In this document: positions 42,634-50,422 of the stretch, piece after piece
Layout: every line of letters begins with the position of its first letter
How positions within the stretch are numbered: the first letter of the stretch is position 1
Assembly (NCBI RefSeq): GCF_030518795.1
Contig: NZ_CP130427.1
Span: forward strand, 4,402,001-4,466,000
Source: Micromonospora sp. NBRC 110009
GTDB lineage: Bacteria; Actinomycetota; Actinomycetes; Mycobacteriales; Micromonosporaceae
DNA length: 64,000 nt
Direction: 5' to 3'
Program-made: the position numbers and the translations under genes
Notes under the pieces: model-generated
What the model was told of the DNA's origin: nothing
Database searches by the model: none
Seen by the model: only the letters and a program-made list of their open reading frames with translations

Positions 42634-44145
42634 TCAGCCCCGGCGACCGCGGGCCGCGTGTGCGCGCGCGGTCAGCTCGGCCGCCAGCTCCCAGGCCTCG
42701 GCCAGGTCCCGGTCGGGCGCCGCCGCGCCCGACCCGCCGGCGGTGTCCGCGTGCACGGTGGCCAGCCGCAGCCGCCGCTGCGCCGGGCCCTGGGTCACCC
42801 GCACGCTCTGGATCCGGGCGTACGGCACCAGCGTCAGGTGGCGGGTGAGCAGCCCGGAGCGGGCGACGAAGACCTCCGCCTCGAGGCCGGCACCCACCGC
42901 CGCCCGGCTCAGCGGGCGCAGCCAGCGGGCCCGCCGGGGCGGCGGCGTCGACGGCAGCGCGTCCAGCCGTACGCCGGGCAGCACCGCCGCGACGACCAGC
43001 GCGCCGGTGGCGGCGTCGCCGACCGGCAGCAGCCGGTCCGGCCGGTTCCGGTCGTCCGGCTCGGCGGCCGAGTAGCCGGCCACCTCCAGCCGCAACCGCA
43101 GCCAGCCCTTCATCCGCCAGAGCAGCGGCCAGGTCGCCCGGACCGTCTGCACCCGGTGCAGCGGCACGGTCTGCACCCGGGTCTCCAGCAGGCCGTTGCG
43201 GACCCGCAGCGTGCCGTCGTCCCGGTCCAGCCGGAAGGCCCAGTCGTCGAGCACCCGGCGGACCGGTTGCAGCAGCACCCCGGCCATCGCGGTCAGCGTG
43301 CTGGCCACCGCGATGAACGACCACGAGCCCTCGGAGAGGAACTGCGCCACCACGAAGGCCAGACCGAACGGCAGCAGGAACGCCTGCGGGGTGAGCAGTT
43401 GGCTGACCAGCAGATCCTGGTTGCGTACGGTGTGCAGCCGGCGTCCGGTCGGCGCCGCGGCGGGCGCCGCGTCGGTCGGCGGCGGCAGGGTCTGCGGGGC
43501 GCGGCCGGCGACGGCGAGCAGCCGTTGCCGCAGCGCGGTCGCCTCGGCCACGCCCAGGTAGGCCAGCGGCGCCTCGGTCCTGCCCCCGCCGACCACCTCC
43601 AGCCGCAGCTCGGCCAGCCCGGTGAGCTGCGCCAGCAGCGGCCGGACCACCTCCACGGCCTGCAACCGTTCCAGCGGGATCGCCCGGGTACGCCGCCAGA
43701 TCAGCCCCTCGTGCACCCGCAGCTCCCGGCCCACCAGGTGGTAGCCGGTGTTCCACCAGCTGACCACCGACAGTACGGTGGCACCGAGCGCGAAGACGGT
43801 GACCAGCACCGCGAACCAGCCGAAGCCGACCCGGGACAGCGTCGACCAGGAGAGTCCGGCGATCACCACGACCAGGGACTTCGCGCCGTGCAGCACCGGG
43901 CTCAGCGGGTGCAGCCGCTGCCGGGGTTCCCCGCCGGCCGGTGGGGGCGGGACCGGGTGCGGCCAGCCGGGGCCGGGCGTCGGCCAGCCGCCGGGTGCGC
44001 CGTACGCCGGTGGTGCGGGATGGCCGGCGCCCGGCTGGGCGGGCCCGAGCCCTGGATGACCGGCTGGGGACGGTCCGGGACGCCCGTAGCCGGGCGGGTG
44101 CGGCGGCGGACCGCCGGGCTCGGCGTCGGCCGGGCCGTGGCTCAC
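42634..44145 (-). CDS. bacterial PH-domain membrane protein (YdbT-like)
   Basis: 503-residue protein with a Pro/Gly-rich N-terminal ~75 residues, two hydrophobic pairs, and three bPH2/DUF304 segments (e.g. GLIWRRTRAIPLERLQAVEV, GLLETRVQTVPLHRVQTVRA, GLLTRHLTLVPYARIQSVRV). GTG 44145 overlaps the stop of the short PH protein gene. The pair matches the ydbS-ydbT arrangement of Bacillus, where the proteins give resistance to certain bacteriocins; here the role is unknown. The repeated rung 'GLLxRxxxxxPxxRxQxVxV' is a clear internal triplication. Confidence 0.85.
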   Translation of the reverse strand: MSHGPADAEPGGPPPHPPGYGRPGPSPAGHPGLGPAQPGAGHPAPPAYGAPGGWPTPGPGWPHPVPPPPAGGEPRQRLHPLSPVLHGAKSLVVVIAGLSWSTLSRVGFGWFAVLVTVFALGATVLSVVSWWNTGYHLVGRELRVHEGLIWRRTRAIPLERLQAVEVVRPLLAQLTGLAELRLEVVGGGRTEAPLAYLGVAEATALRQRLLAVAGRAPQTLPPPTDAAPAAAPTGRRLHTVRNQDLLVSQLLTPQAFLLPFGLAFVVAQFLSEGSWSFIAVASTLTAMAGVLLQPVRRVLDDWAFRLDRDDGTLRVRNGLLETRVQTVPLHRVQTVRATWPLLWRMKGWLRLRLEVAGYSAAEPDDRNRPDRLLPVGDAATGALVVAAVLPGVRLDALPSTPPPRRARWLRPLSRAAVGAGLEAEVFVARSGLLTRHLTLVPYARIQSVRVTQGPAQRRLRLATVHADTAGGSGAAAPDRDLAEAWELAAELTARAHAARGRRG

Positions 44146-44669
44146 AGCCCCTCCGCCCGGTCCTCGCCCAGCGCGGTGAGCCGGTCGCGCAGCCGCGACG
44201 CCTCCGCTGGCCGCAGGCCGGGCACCCGGGCGTCGCTCGCCGCCGCGGCCGTGTGCAACTGCACGGTGGCCAGGTCGAAGGCCCGCTCCAACGGACCCGC
44301 CGTGACGTCCACGAACTGCATGCGGGCGTACGGGACGATGGAGAGCCGCCGGACCAGCAGCCCGTGCCGGACCAGCAGGTCGTGCTCCCGTTCGGCGTAG
44401 CCCCAGGCGTGCACGGCCCGGACGATGGTGACCGTCCGCCAGGCGGCCAGCACCAGCACCACGCCGAGCGCGACGGCGGGCAGCCAGTGGCCGGTGGCCG
44501 CCCAGGTCACGCCGAGCGCCACCAGCGCCACGGCGAGCAGGATGCCGAGCCGGATCAGCTCCACCCAGATCAGGTCGCGGGAGATCGGCTGCCACCGGAC
44601 GGTCGCCGGCCAGGGCTCCAGCGGGCCGGGCGGGGCCGGCGGCCGGCCGGCCGGGTCGTCACCGTTCAC
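44142..44669 (-). CDS. bacterial PH-domain membrane protein (YdbS-like)
   Basis: 175 residues: Pro-rich N-terminus, two TM helices (residues ~40-85), then one bPH2 domain (GLLVRRLSIVPYARMQFVDVTAGPL). First gene of the ydbST-like pair, co-translated with the longer protein. ATG 44669. Confidence 0.87.
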   Translation of the reverse strand: MNGDDPAGRPPAPPGPLEPWPATVRWQPISRDLIWVELIRLGILLAVALVALGVTWAATGHWLPAVALGVVLVLAAWRTVTIVRAVHAWGYAEREHDLLVRHGLLVRRLSIVPYARMQFVDVTAGPLERAFDLATVQLHTAAAASDARVPGLRPAEASRLRDRLTALGEDRAEGL

Positions 44670-44691
44670 CGGCGTGATCCGCTGCGCTCGC

Positions 44692-44922
44692 TCACGATTC
44701 GAGGGTAGGCGATCCGGGCACCCCGACCACCTCGCGCAGGAAGCCGCGCGCGTCGAGGAAGTCGCCGAGCGACTCCCGGTGCTCGGCGCAGGCCAGCCAG
44801 GTCTTGCGCCGATCGGGCTGGTGCAGGCGGGGATTGTTCCAGCGCAGCTCCCAGACGGCGGGGGCGCGGCACCCCCGCGCCGAGCAGATCAGCGCCTCGT
44901 CGGCGGGAGTGGGAGTGGTCAT
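44692..44922 (-). CDS. small Cys-containing protein, conserved in actinobacteria
   Basis: 76 residues with two paired motifs: CSARGC near residue 13 and CAEH near residue 49, a possible zinc ribbon. The middle (WELRWNNPRLHQPDRRKTWL) and C-terminus (SLGDFLDARGFLREVVGV) look conserved for this kind of protein. Homologues are common next to PH-domain genes in actinomycetes. No known function; zinc binding is inferred from the Cys spacing. Confidence 0.7.
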   Translation of the reverse strand: MTTPTPADEALICSARGCRAPAVWELRWNNPRLHQPDRRKTWLACAEHRESLGDFLDARGFLREVVGVPGSPTLES

Positions 44923-44958
44923 CGGGGCGAGTCTAGGCCCGCACGCCGGAAGCTTTAG

Positions 44959-44990
44959 CGCCGGGCGGCCACGGGGGGAGCCGCCCGGCG
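44959..44990. other. GC hairpin in divergent intergenic region
   Basis: Perfect 11-bp stem (CGCCGGGCGGC 44959-44969 with 44980-44990), 10-nt loop, 37 bp upstream of the small Cys protein. It lies in a 241-bp promoter region rather than at a gene end, so it may be a 5'-UTR structure. Confidence 0.45.
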
Positions 44991-45163
44991 ACGGGGTGAA
45001 TCGTACACACGCGGGACCCCTTGTTGTCCACCCGTGTTCAGGGTTTTCCAAGCCGAGGGAGGCCGCGGCGAAAATCGTCCCTCTCCCGCCCTCGGCTCTC
45101 AGCCGGACATGACAGTCTTGATACGCACCACGCTCGCGACGACGACCAAGCTGTGGAGGACCG

Positions 45164-46273
45164 GTGGCCCAGCCGACCACGCCCGACGCCCCGACCCCGA
45201 CCGAGGCCGTGCCGGACGCGCCGCCCCCGGCCGTGACCACCCCGGCCCAGGACGCCACCCTGCTGGAGCGGGCGCTCTTCGAGATCAAGCGGGTGATCGT
45301 CGGCCAGGACCGGATGGTCGAGCGGATGTTCGTCGCTCTCCTGGCCCGGGGCCACTGCCTGCTGGAGGGGGTGCCCGGCGTCGCCAAGACCCTCGCCGTG
45401 GAGACGCTGGCCAAGGTGGTCGGCGGCTCGTTCGCCCGGATCCAGTTCACCCCGGACCTGGTGCCGGCGGACATCATGGGCACCCGGATCTACCGGCAGT
45501 CCAGCGAGAAGTTCGACGTCGAGCTGGGGCCGGTCTTCGTCAACTTCCTGCTCGCCGACGAAATCAACCGGGCGCCGGCCAAGGTGCAGTCGGCGCTGCT
45601 GGAGGTGATGAGCGAGCGCCAGGTGTCGATCGGCGGGGAGACCCACCGGGTGCCGGACCCGTTCCTGGTGATGGCGACGCAGAACCCGATCGAGCAGGAG
45701 GGCGTCTACCCGCTGCCGGAGGCGCAGCGGGACCGCTTCCTGATGAAGATCATGGTCGGCTACCCGACCGACGCCGAGGAGCGGGAGATCGTCTACCGCA
45801 TGGGGGTGGCCCCGCCGGAGCCGGTCCGCGTCTTCGACACCCCGGACCTCGTCGCCCTGCAGCACAAGGCCGACCAGGTCTTCGTGCACAACGCGCTGGT
45901 CGACTACGCGGTCCGGTTGGTGCTCGCCACCCGGGCCCCCGCCGAGCACGGCATGCCCGACGTGGCCCAGCTCATCCAGTACGGCGCCAGCCCCCGCGCC
46001 TCGCTCGGCCTGGTCCGGGCCACCCGGGCGCTGGCCCTGCTGCGCGGCCGGGACTACGCGCTGCCGCAGGACGTGCAGGACATCGCTCCGGACATCCTGC
46101 GCCACCGGCTGGTGCTCAGCTACGACGCGCTCGCCGACGACGTCCCGGCCGACCACATCGTGCACCGGGTGCTGTCGACCATCCCGCTGCCAGCGGTCGC
46201 GCCCCGGCAGCAGGCCTCGCCGCCGCCCCCGGCCGTCCCGGCCGGCGCCGGTTGGCCCGGGCAGCGGCCGTGA
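45164..46273 (+). CDS. MoxR-family AAA+ ATPase
   Basis: 369-residue AAA+ chaperone. Walker A GVPGVAKT, Walker B LLADEINRAP, sensor-1 MATQNPIEQEG. MoxR proteins insert cofactors or help assemble complexes together with VWA-domain partners, and both partner types follow here. Start GTG 45164 follows GGAGGACCG. The final ~30 residues are Pro-rich. First gene of a three-gene operon. Confidence 0.92.
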   Translation: MAQPTTPDAPTPTEAVPDAPPPAVTTPAQDATLLERALFEIKRVIVGQDRMVERMFVALLARGHCLLEGVPGVAKTLAVETLAKVVGGSFARIQFTPDLVPADIMGTRIYRQSSEKFDVELGPVFVNFLLADEINRAPAKVQSALLEVMSERQVSIGGETHRVPDPFLVMATQNPIEQEGVYPLPEAQRDRFLMKIMVGYPTDAEEREIVYRMGVAPPEPVRVFDTPDLVALQHKADQVFVHNALVDYAVRLVLATRAPAEHGMPDVAQLIQYGASPRASLGLVRATRALALLRGRDYALPQDVQDIAPDILRHRLVLSYDALADDVPADHIVHRVLSTIPLPAVAPRQQASPPPPAVPAGAGWPGQRP

Positions 46274-47250
46274 CCCCACCCGGCCGGCTGCCGGCCACCG
46301 GCGACCGCTCCGGCGCCGTGCTCGCCCGATTGCAGCTCATGGTCACCCGCAAGCTCGACGGGCTGCTCCAGGGCGACTACGCGGGATTGCTGCCCGGGCC
46401 GGGCAGCGAGGCCGGGGAGTCCCGCGAGTACCGCCCCGGCGACGACGTGCGCCGGATGGACTGGCCGGTCACCGCGCGGACCACGATGCCGCACGTCCGG
46501 CGTACGGTGGCCGACCGGGAGCTGGAGACCTGGCTGGCGGTCGACCTCTCGGCGAGCCAGGACTTCGCCACGGCGGGGTCGCTCAAGCGGGACCTGGTGG
46601 TCGCCGCGGCGGCGGCCCTGGTCCACCTGACCGTGCGCGGCGGCAACCGGATCGGCGCGGTGGTCGGCACCGGCGCCGGGGTACCGGCGCGGACCGGCCG
46701 GTGGCGCGGCACGGCCCCGGTCACCGGCCCCGGGACCATGGTGCGGCTGCCCGCCCGGTCCGGCCGCCGCGAGGCGCAGGGCCTGCTCCGGGCCATCGCC
46801 GGCACCGAGATCCGCCCCGGCCGCCTCGACCTCGGCGCGCTGATCGACCTGCTCAACCGGCCGCCGCGCCGGCGCGGGGTGGCCGTGGTGATCTCCGACT
46901 TCCGCGCACCGCCCGAGCAGTGGGGCCGGCAGCTTCGTAAGCTGCGGGTCCGGCACGACGTGTTGGCCGTCGAGGTGGTCGACCCGCGCGAGCTGGAACT
47001 GCCCGACGTGGGGGTGCTGCCGGTGGTCGACCCGGAGACGGGGGAGGTGCACGAGGTGCAGACCGCCGACCCCCGCCTGCGCCACCGGTATGCCGAGGCG
47101 ACGGCCGCCGAGCGCGCGGCGGTCGCCGCCGAGCTGCGCGCCGGCGGCGCGGCCCACCTGCGACTGCGTACCGACCGAGACTGGCTGCTGGACATGGTGC
47201 GGTTCGTGGCCGCGCAGCGGCACGCCCGTACCCGAGGGACGACCCGATGA
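46270..47250 (+). CDS. DUF58 domain protein
   Basis: 326-residue DUF58 protein with the characteristic YRPGDDVRRMDWPVTART near residue 58 and a VWA-like second half (AVDLSASQDFA; AVVISDFRAP). Usual partner of MoxR ATPases in envelope or stress complexes. GTG 46270 overlaps the moxR stop (GTGA), and the stop overlaps the next ATG. Confidence 0.9.
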   Translation: MTPPGRLPATGDRSGAVLARLQLMVTRKLDGLLQGDYAGLLPGPGSEAGESREYRPGDDVRRMDWPVTARTTMPHVRRTVADRELETWLAVDLSASQDFATAGSLKRDLVVAAAAALVHLTVRGGNRIGAVVGTGAGVPARTGRWRGTAPVTGPGTMVRLPARSGRREAQGLLRAIAGTEIRPGRLDLGALIDLLNRPPRRRGVAVVISDFRAPPEQWGRQLRKLRVRHDVLAVEVVDPRELELPDVGVLPVVDPETGEVHEVQTADPRLRHRYAEATAAERAAVAAELRAGGAAHLRLRTDRDWLLDMVRFVAAQRHARTRGTTR

Positions 47251-48197
47251 TCCGTTTTCTGCAACCGTGGTGGCTGCTGGCCGTGCTGCCGGTGCTCGCC
47301 CTGGCCGCCGCGTACGTCTGGCGGCAGTTGCACCGCCGGCAGTACGCGATGCGGTTCACCAACGTCGACCTGCTGCGCACCCTCGCGCCGAAGGGGTTGG
47401 GCTGGCGGCGGCACGCGGCGGCCACCGCGTTCCTGCTCTGCCTGCTGGTGCTGGCCACCGCGCTGGCCCGCCCGGCGGTGGACACCCGGGAGCCCCTGGA
47501 GCGGGCCACGGTGATGCTCGCCATCGACGTGTCGCTGTCCATGCAGGCCGACGACGTGAGCCCGAACCGGCTGGAGGCCGCCCAGGAGGCGGCCAAGCAG
47601 TTCGTCGGGGAGCTGCCGGAGAGCTACAACCTCGGCCTGGTCTCCTTCGCCAAGTCGGCCAACGTGCTGGTCCCGCCGACCAAGGACCGGGGGGCGGTGA
47701 CCACCGCCATCGACGGGCTCGTGCTGGCCGAGGCGACGGCCACCGGGGAGGCAGTGTTCACCTGCCTGGAGGCGATCCGTTCGGTGCCGGCCGACGGCGC
47801 GGCGGGTATCCCGCCGGCCCGGATCGTGCTGCTCTCCGACGGGTACCGCACCGCGGGGCGGTCGGTCGAGGAGGCGGCCGCGGCGGCGCAGGCGGCGAAC
47901 GTGCCGGTCTCCACGATCGCGTTCGGCACCGACTCGGGTCAGGTCGACATCGGCGGCCAGCTGCAGCGGGTGCCGGTGGACCGGATGGCGCTGTCGCAGC
48001 TCGCGGAGACCACCCAGGGCTACTTCTACGAGGCCGCCTCGGTGAGCGAGCTGAAGCGGGTCTACCAGGACATGGGCAGCTCGATCGGGTTCCGGACCGA
48101 GCCGCGGGAGATCACCCAGTGGTACGCGGGGATGGCACTCCTGTTCGCCCTCTGCGCGGGTGGGCTCAGCCTGCTCTGGTCGTCCCGCCTGATCTGA
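47247..48197 (+). CDS. VWA-domain membrane protein (BatA-like)
   Basis: 316 residues: two N-terminal membrane helices, a von Willebrand A domain with an intact MIDAS (AIDVSLSMQ, DxSxS), a Thr-containing loop, and a C-terminal TM helix (GMALLFALCAGGLSLLW). Third gene of the MoxR-DUF58-VWA operon; such complexes act at the membrane in stress tolerance or enzyme maturation. Target unknown. Confidence 0.9.
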   Translation: MIRFLQPWWLLAVLPVLALAAAYVWRQLHRRQYAMRFTNVDLLRTLAPKGLGWRRHAAATAFLLCLLVLATALARPAVDTREPLERATVMLAIDVSLSMQADDVSPNRLEAAQEAAKQFVGELPESYNLGLVSFAKSANVLVPPTKDRGAVTTAIDGLVLAEATATGEAVFTCLEAIRSVPADGAAGIPPARIVLLSDGYRTAGRSVEEAAAAAQAANVPVSTIAFGTDSGQVDIGGQLQRVPVDRMALSQLAETTQGYFYEAASVSELKRVYQDMGSSIGFRTEPREITQWYAGMALLFALCAGGLSLLWSSRLI

Positions 48198-48227
48198 GGC
48201 GGGGCGGCCGGGGCCCGGCCGGTGCGG

Positions 48228-48314
48228 TCAGTGACCGCCGCCGGCCAGGACGAAGAGGACGGCCACCCAGACGGCGGCGAGGGTGAAGCCCAGCGGGGCA
48301 ACGTAACGGCTCAT
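48228..48314 (-). CDS. 28-residue single-pass membrane peptide
   Basis: Short frame reading MSRYVAPLGFTLAAVWV then AVLFVLAGGGH: one hydrophobic helix of ~20 residues, typical of a small membrane peptide. GGAG lies seven bases before ATG 48314. Convergent with the VWA gene, with a 30-bp gap and no clear terminator between. It lies about 215 bp downstream of the 17-codon leader ORF on the same strand. Function unknown; too short for family assignment. Confidence 0.6.
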   Translation of the reverse strand: MSRYVAPLGFTLAAVWVAVLFVLAGGGH

Positions 48315-48528
48315 GGGACAGCTCCGTGGCGACGGGACGGTCCGGGCGGCACGGGCCGGACCGTGGGGTGGATCAGGACGTACGCACACGAAGTCGTGAC
48401 CGGGTGCTCCGCCGCGGGGCGGCCCGGGGGGCGGGCCGCGCAGCGCGGTCGCCCCGGCCGGGTGGCCGAGGAGACGCGCGGTGCGGTGGGGCGGGAAGCT
48501 GGGTCAGCTACGCCGACTGAGTCGCGGC

Positions 48529-48582
48529 TCAGCGGGGCTGACGGTCGGCCCGGCCACGACTGGGAGGATCGCTATCTCGCAC
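48529..48582 (-). CDS. 17-codon leader-type ORF with perfect Shine-Dalgarno
   Basis: GTG 48582 (VRDSDPPSRGRADRQPR, then stop). AGGAGGTGATC, complementary to the 3' end of 16S rRNA over its whole length, begins 14 bases upstream, with 8-nt spacing from AGGAGG to GTG. The ribosome site and start lie in a hairpin (see 48564-48595). The ORF reads toward the 28-residue membrane peptide gene. No run of regulatory codons is evident. It may be a translated leader or a ribosome-occupied regulatory element. Confidence 0.5.
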   Translation of the reverse strand: MRDSDPPSRGRADRQPR

Positions 48583-48595
48583 AGCGATCACCTCC
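48564..48595 (-). promoter_or_regulatory. Shine-Dalgarno-sequestering hairpin
   Basis: On the minus strand GGAGG-T-GATCGCT pairs with AGCGATC-CTCC, enclosing a 9-nt loop that contains the GTG start. Stem: 48583-48589 with 48567-48573, extended by the GGAG/CTCC pairs on either side of a bulged base (48590). Melting or ribosome capture would expose the AGGAGG. An upstream TACGAT on the minus strand near 48650 may be the -10. Confidence 0.5.
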
Positions 48596-48744
48596 TGCGG
48601 TCGGCGGGGCCCGGTACGCGGGCGATCTCCGGCCCGCGCAAACGCGATCATCGTACACCCGTCGCGCGCGCGGCACGCACTCGGCCGACCGGTCCGCGCA
48701 CCCTGTCCGGCCGGGCGGTGGCGGGGCCCCCACGGCGCCCCGCG
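48583..48744. other. intergenic region upstream of fabG and of the leader ORF
   Basis: No gene seen. On the minus strand it should hold the leader ORF promoter (TACGAT near 48650). Very GC-rich, with short inverted repeats (e.g. GGGCGATCTCCGGCCCGCG) that I could not resolve into one structure. Confidence 0.35.
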
Positions 48745-48775
48745 TTAGCGCTTACCTACCGGTAACCCCTAGGCT
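48745..48775 (+). promoter_or_regulatory. candidate promoter and palindrome before fabG
   Basis: TTAGCG (48745-48750) and TAGGCT (48770-48775) are 19 bp apart, longer than usual. Between them lies the palindrome TTACC-TACC-GGTAA (48752-48765), a possible regulator site. SD-like AGAGGGGG precedes the GTG. Confidence 0.35.
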
Positions 48776-48813
48776 CCGACCGACCGAGAGATCAGCTGAG
48801 CAGAGGGGGAACC

Positions 48814-49518
48814 GTGGCCCGTACCGTGCTGGTGACCGGCGGAAACCGGGGGATCGGCCTGGCCATCGCGCAGGCCTTCGCCAAGCAGGGCGACCGGGTG
48901 GCGGTGACCCACCGCAGCGGCGACGCGCCGGCGGGCCTGTTCGGCGTGAAGTGTGACGTGACCGACGCCGAGGCGGTGGACGCGGCCTTCGCCGCCGTCG
49001 AGGCCGAACTCGGTCTGGTCGAGGTGCTGGTGGCCAACGCCGGCATCACCGACGACACGCTGCTCCTGCGGATGTCCGAGGAGCAGTTCACCCGGGTGCT
49101 CGACACCAACCTCACCGGCGCCTTCCGCTGCGCCAAGCGGGCCTCGACCAAGATGCTCCGGGCCAAGTGGGGCCGGATGATCTTCATCTCCTCGGTGGTC
49201 GGCCTCGCCGGCGGCGCCGGCCAGGTCAACTACGCGGCCAGCAAGGCCGGCCTGGTCGGCGTGGCCCGCTCGATCACCCGCGAGCTGGGCAGCCGCAACA
49301 TCACCGCGAACGTGGTGGCGCCCGGCTTCATCGACACCGACATGACGGCTGTGCTGCCCGAGGAGCGCAAGGCGGAGATCCGCAAGTCGATCCCGGCGGG
49401 CCGGATGGCCAGCCCGGACGAGGTCGCGGCCGCGGTCACCTGGCTCGCCTCGGACGCGGCCGCGTACATCTCCGGCGCCGTCATCCCGGTCGACGGCGGC
49501 CTGGGCATGGGTCACTGA
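48814..49518 (+). CDS. fabG: 3-oxoacyl-ACP reductase (FabG)
   Basis: 234-residue short-chain dehydrogenase that reduces 3-oxoacyl-ACP with NADPH in type II fatty-acid elongation. TGGNRGIG binds the nucleotide; ANAG near residue 75 is the central motif; the Ser-Tyr-Lys set is in SSVVGLAGG and NYAASKAGL. It ends at the substrate-loop PVDGGLGMGH. GTG 48814 has AGAGGGGG upstream. Only 22 bp separate it from the enoyl reductase gene, the FabG1-InhA pairing known from mycobacteria. Confidence 0.93.
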   Translation: MARTVLVTGGNRGIGLAIAQAFAKQGDRVAVTHRSGDAPAGLFGVKCDVTDAEAVDAAFAAVEAELGLVEVLVANAGITDDTLLLRMSEEQFTRVLDTNLTGAFRCAKRASTKMLRAKWGRMIFISSVVGLAGGAGQVNYAASKAGLVGVARSITRELGSRNITANVVAPGFIDTDMTAVLPEERKAEIRKSIPAGRMASPDEVAAAVTWLASDAAAYISGAVIPVDGGLGMGH

Positions 49519-49540
49519 GAAAGCACGGAGGAATTGCGTA

Positions 49541-50308
49541 ATGTCCGGACTGCTGGCCGGTAAGCGGCTGCTCGTCACCGGCGTCATCACCGACGCGTCG
49601 ATCGCCTTCTCCGTGGCGAAGCTCGCCCAGGAGAACGGCGCCCAGGTCGTGCTCACCGGCTACGGCCGGCTCTCGCTGGTCGAGCGGATCGCCAAGCGGC
49701 TGCCCGAGCCCGCCCCCGTGATCGAGCTGGACGTCACCAACGCCGAGCACCTCGCCGGCCTGGCCGACAAGGTGCGCGAGCACGTCGACGGACTGGACGG
49801 GGTGGTGCACTCGATCGGCTTCGCCCCGCAGAGCTGCCTCGGCGGCGGCTTCCTCGACGCGCCGTGGGAGGACGTGGCCACCGCGCTCCAGGTCTCCACC
49901 TACTCGTACAAGTCCCTGGCCATGGCGGCGCTGCCGCTGATGTCCGCGGGCGGCGCGGTGGTCGGCCTCACCTTCGACGCCACCAAGGCCTGGCCGGTCT
50001 ACGACTGGATGGGGGTGGCCAAGGCCGGGCTGGAGTCCGCCTCCCGCTACCTCGCGCTGCACCTCGGCAAGCAGGGCATCCGCAGCAACCTGGTCGCGGC
50101 CGGGCCGTTGCGCACCATCGCCGCCAAGTCGATCCCCGGCTTCGAGCAGTTCGAGGACGCCTGGGCCGAGCGGGCCCCGCTCGGCTGGAACCTCACCGAC
50201 CAGGAGCCGGCCGCCCGCGCCTGCCTGGCCCTGCTCTCCGACTGGTTCTCGGCCACCACCGGCGAGATCGTCCACGTCGACGGCGGCTACCACGCGATCG
50301 GCGCCTGA
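49541..50308 (+). CDS. inhA: enoyl-ACP reductase (InhA/FabI type)
   Basis: 255-residue NADH-dependent enoyl-ACP reductase. Features: GLLAGKRLLVTGVITDASIAF with the family's diverged glycine loop, the VVHSIGFAP segment, and Tyr/Lys in YDWMGVAKAGL. Second gene of the fabG operon; elongates fatty acids and is the target class of isoniazid/triclosan in relatives. ATG 49541 has GGAGG upstream. Confidence 0.93.
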   Translation: MSGLLAGKRLLVTGVITDASIAFSVAKLAQENGAQVVLTGYGRLSLVERIAKRLPEPAPVIELDVTNAEHLAGLADKVREHVDGLDGVVHSIGFAPQSCLGGGFLDAPWEDVATALQVSTYSYKSLAMAALPLMSAGGAVVGLTFDATKAWPVYDWMGVAKAGLESASRYLALHLGKQGIRSNLVAAGPLRTIAAKSIPGFEQFEDAWAERAPLGWNLTDQEPAARACLALLSDWFSATTGEIVHVDGGYHAIGA

Positions 50309-50313
50309 GAGGT

Positions 50314-50362
50314 AAGGAGGGGCCCCTGCTTAACGCCTCCGGCATAGCAGGGGCCCCCTTTT
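50314..50362 (+). terminator. terminator hairpin, GGGGCCCCT family
   Basis: Imperfect 17-bp arms (50314-50330 with 50346-50362) that share the core AGGGGCCCCTGCT with the element at 60544. The second arm ends in TTTT, a real U-tract. Confidence 0.75.
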
Positions 50363-50422
50363 AACACCCGCACCCAGGGGGCGTCGCATCCCCGTCATGC
50401 TCGGCGGGGAAGAATGGAAGCC

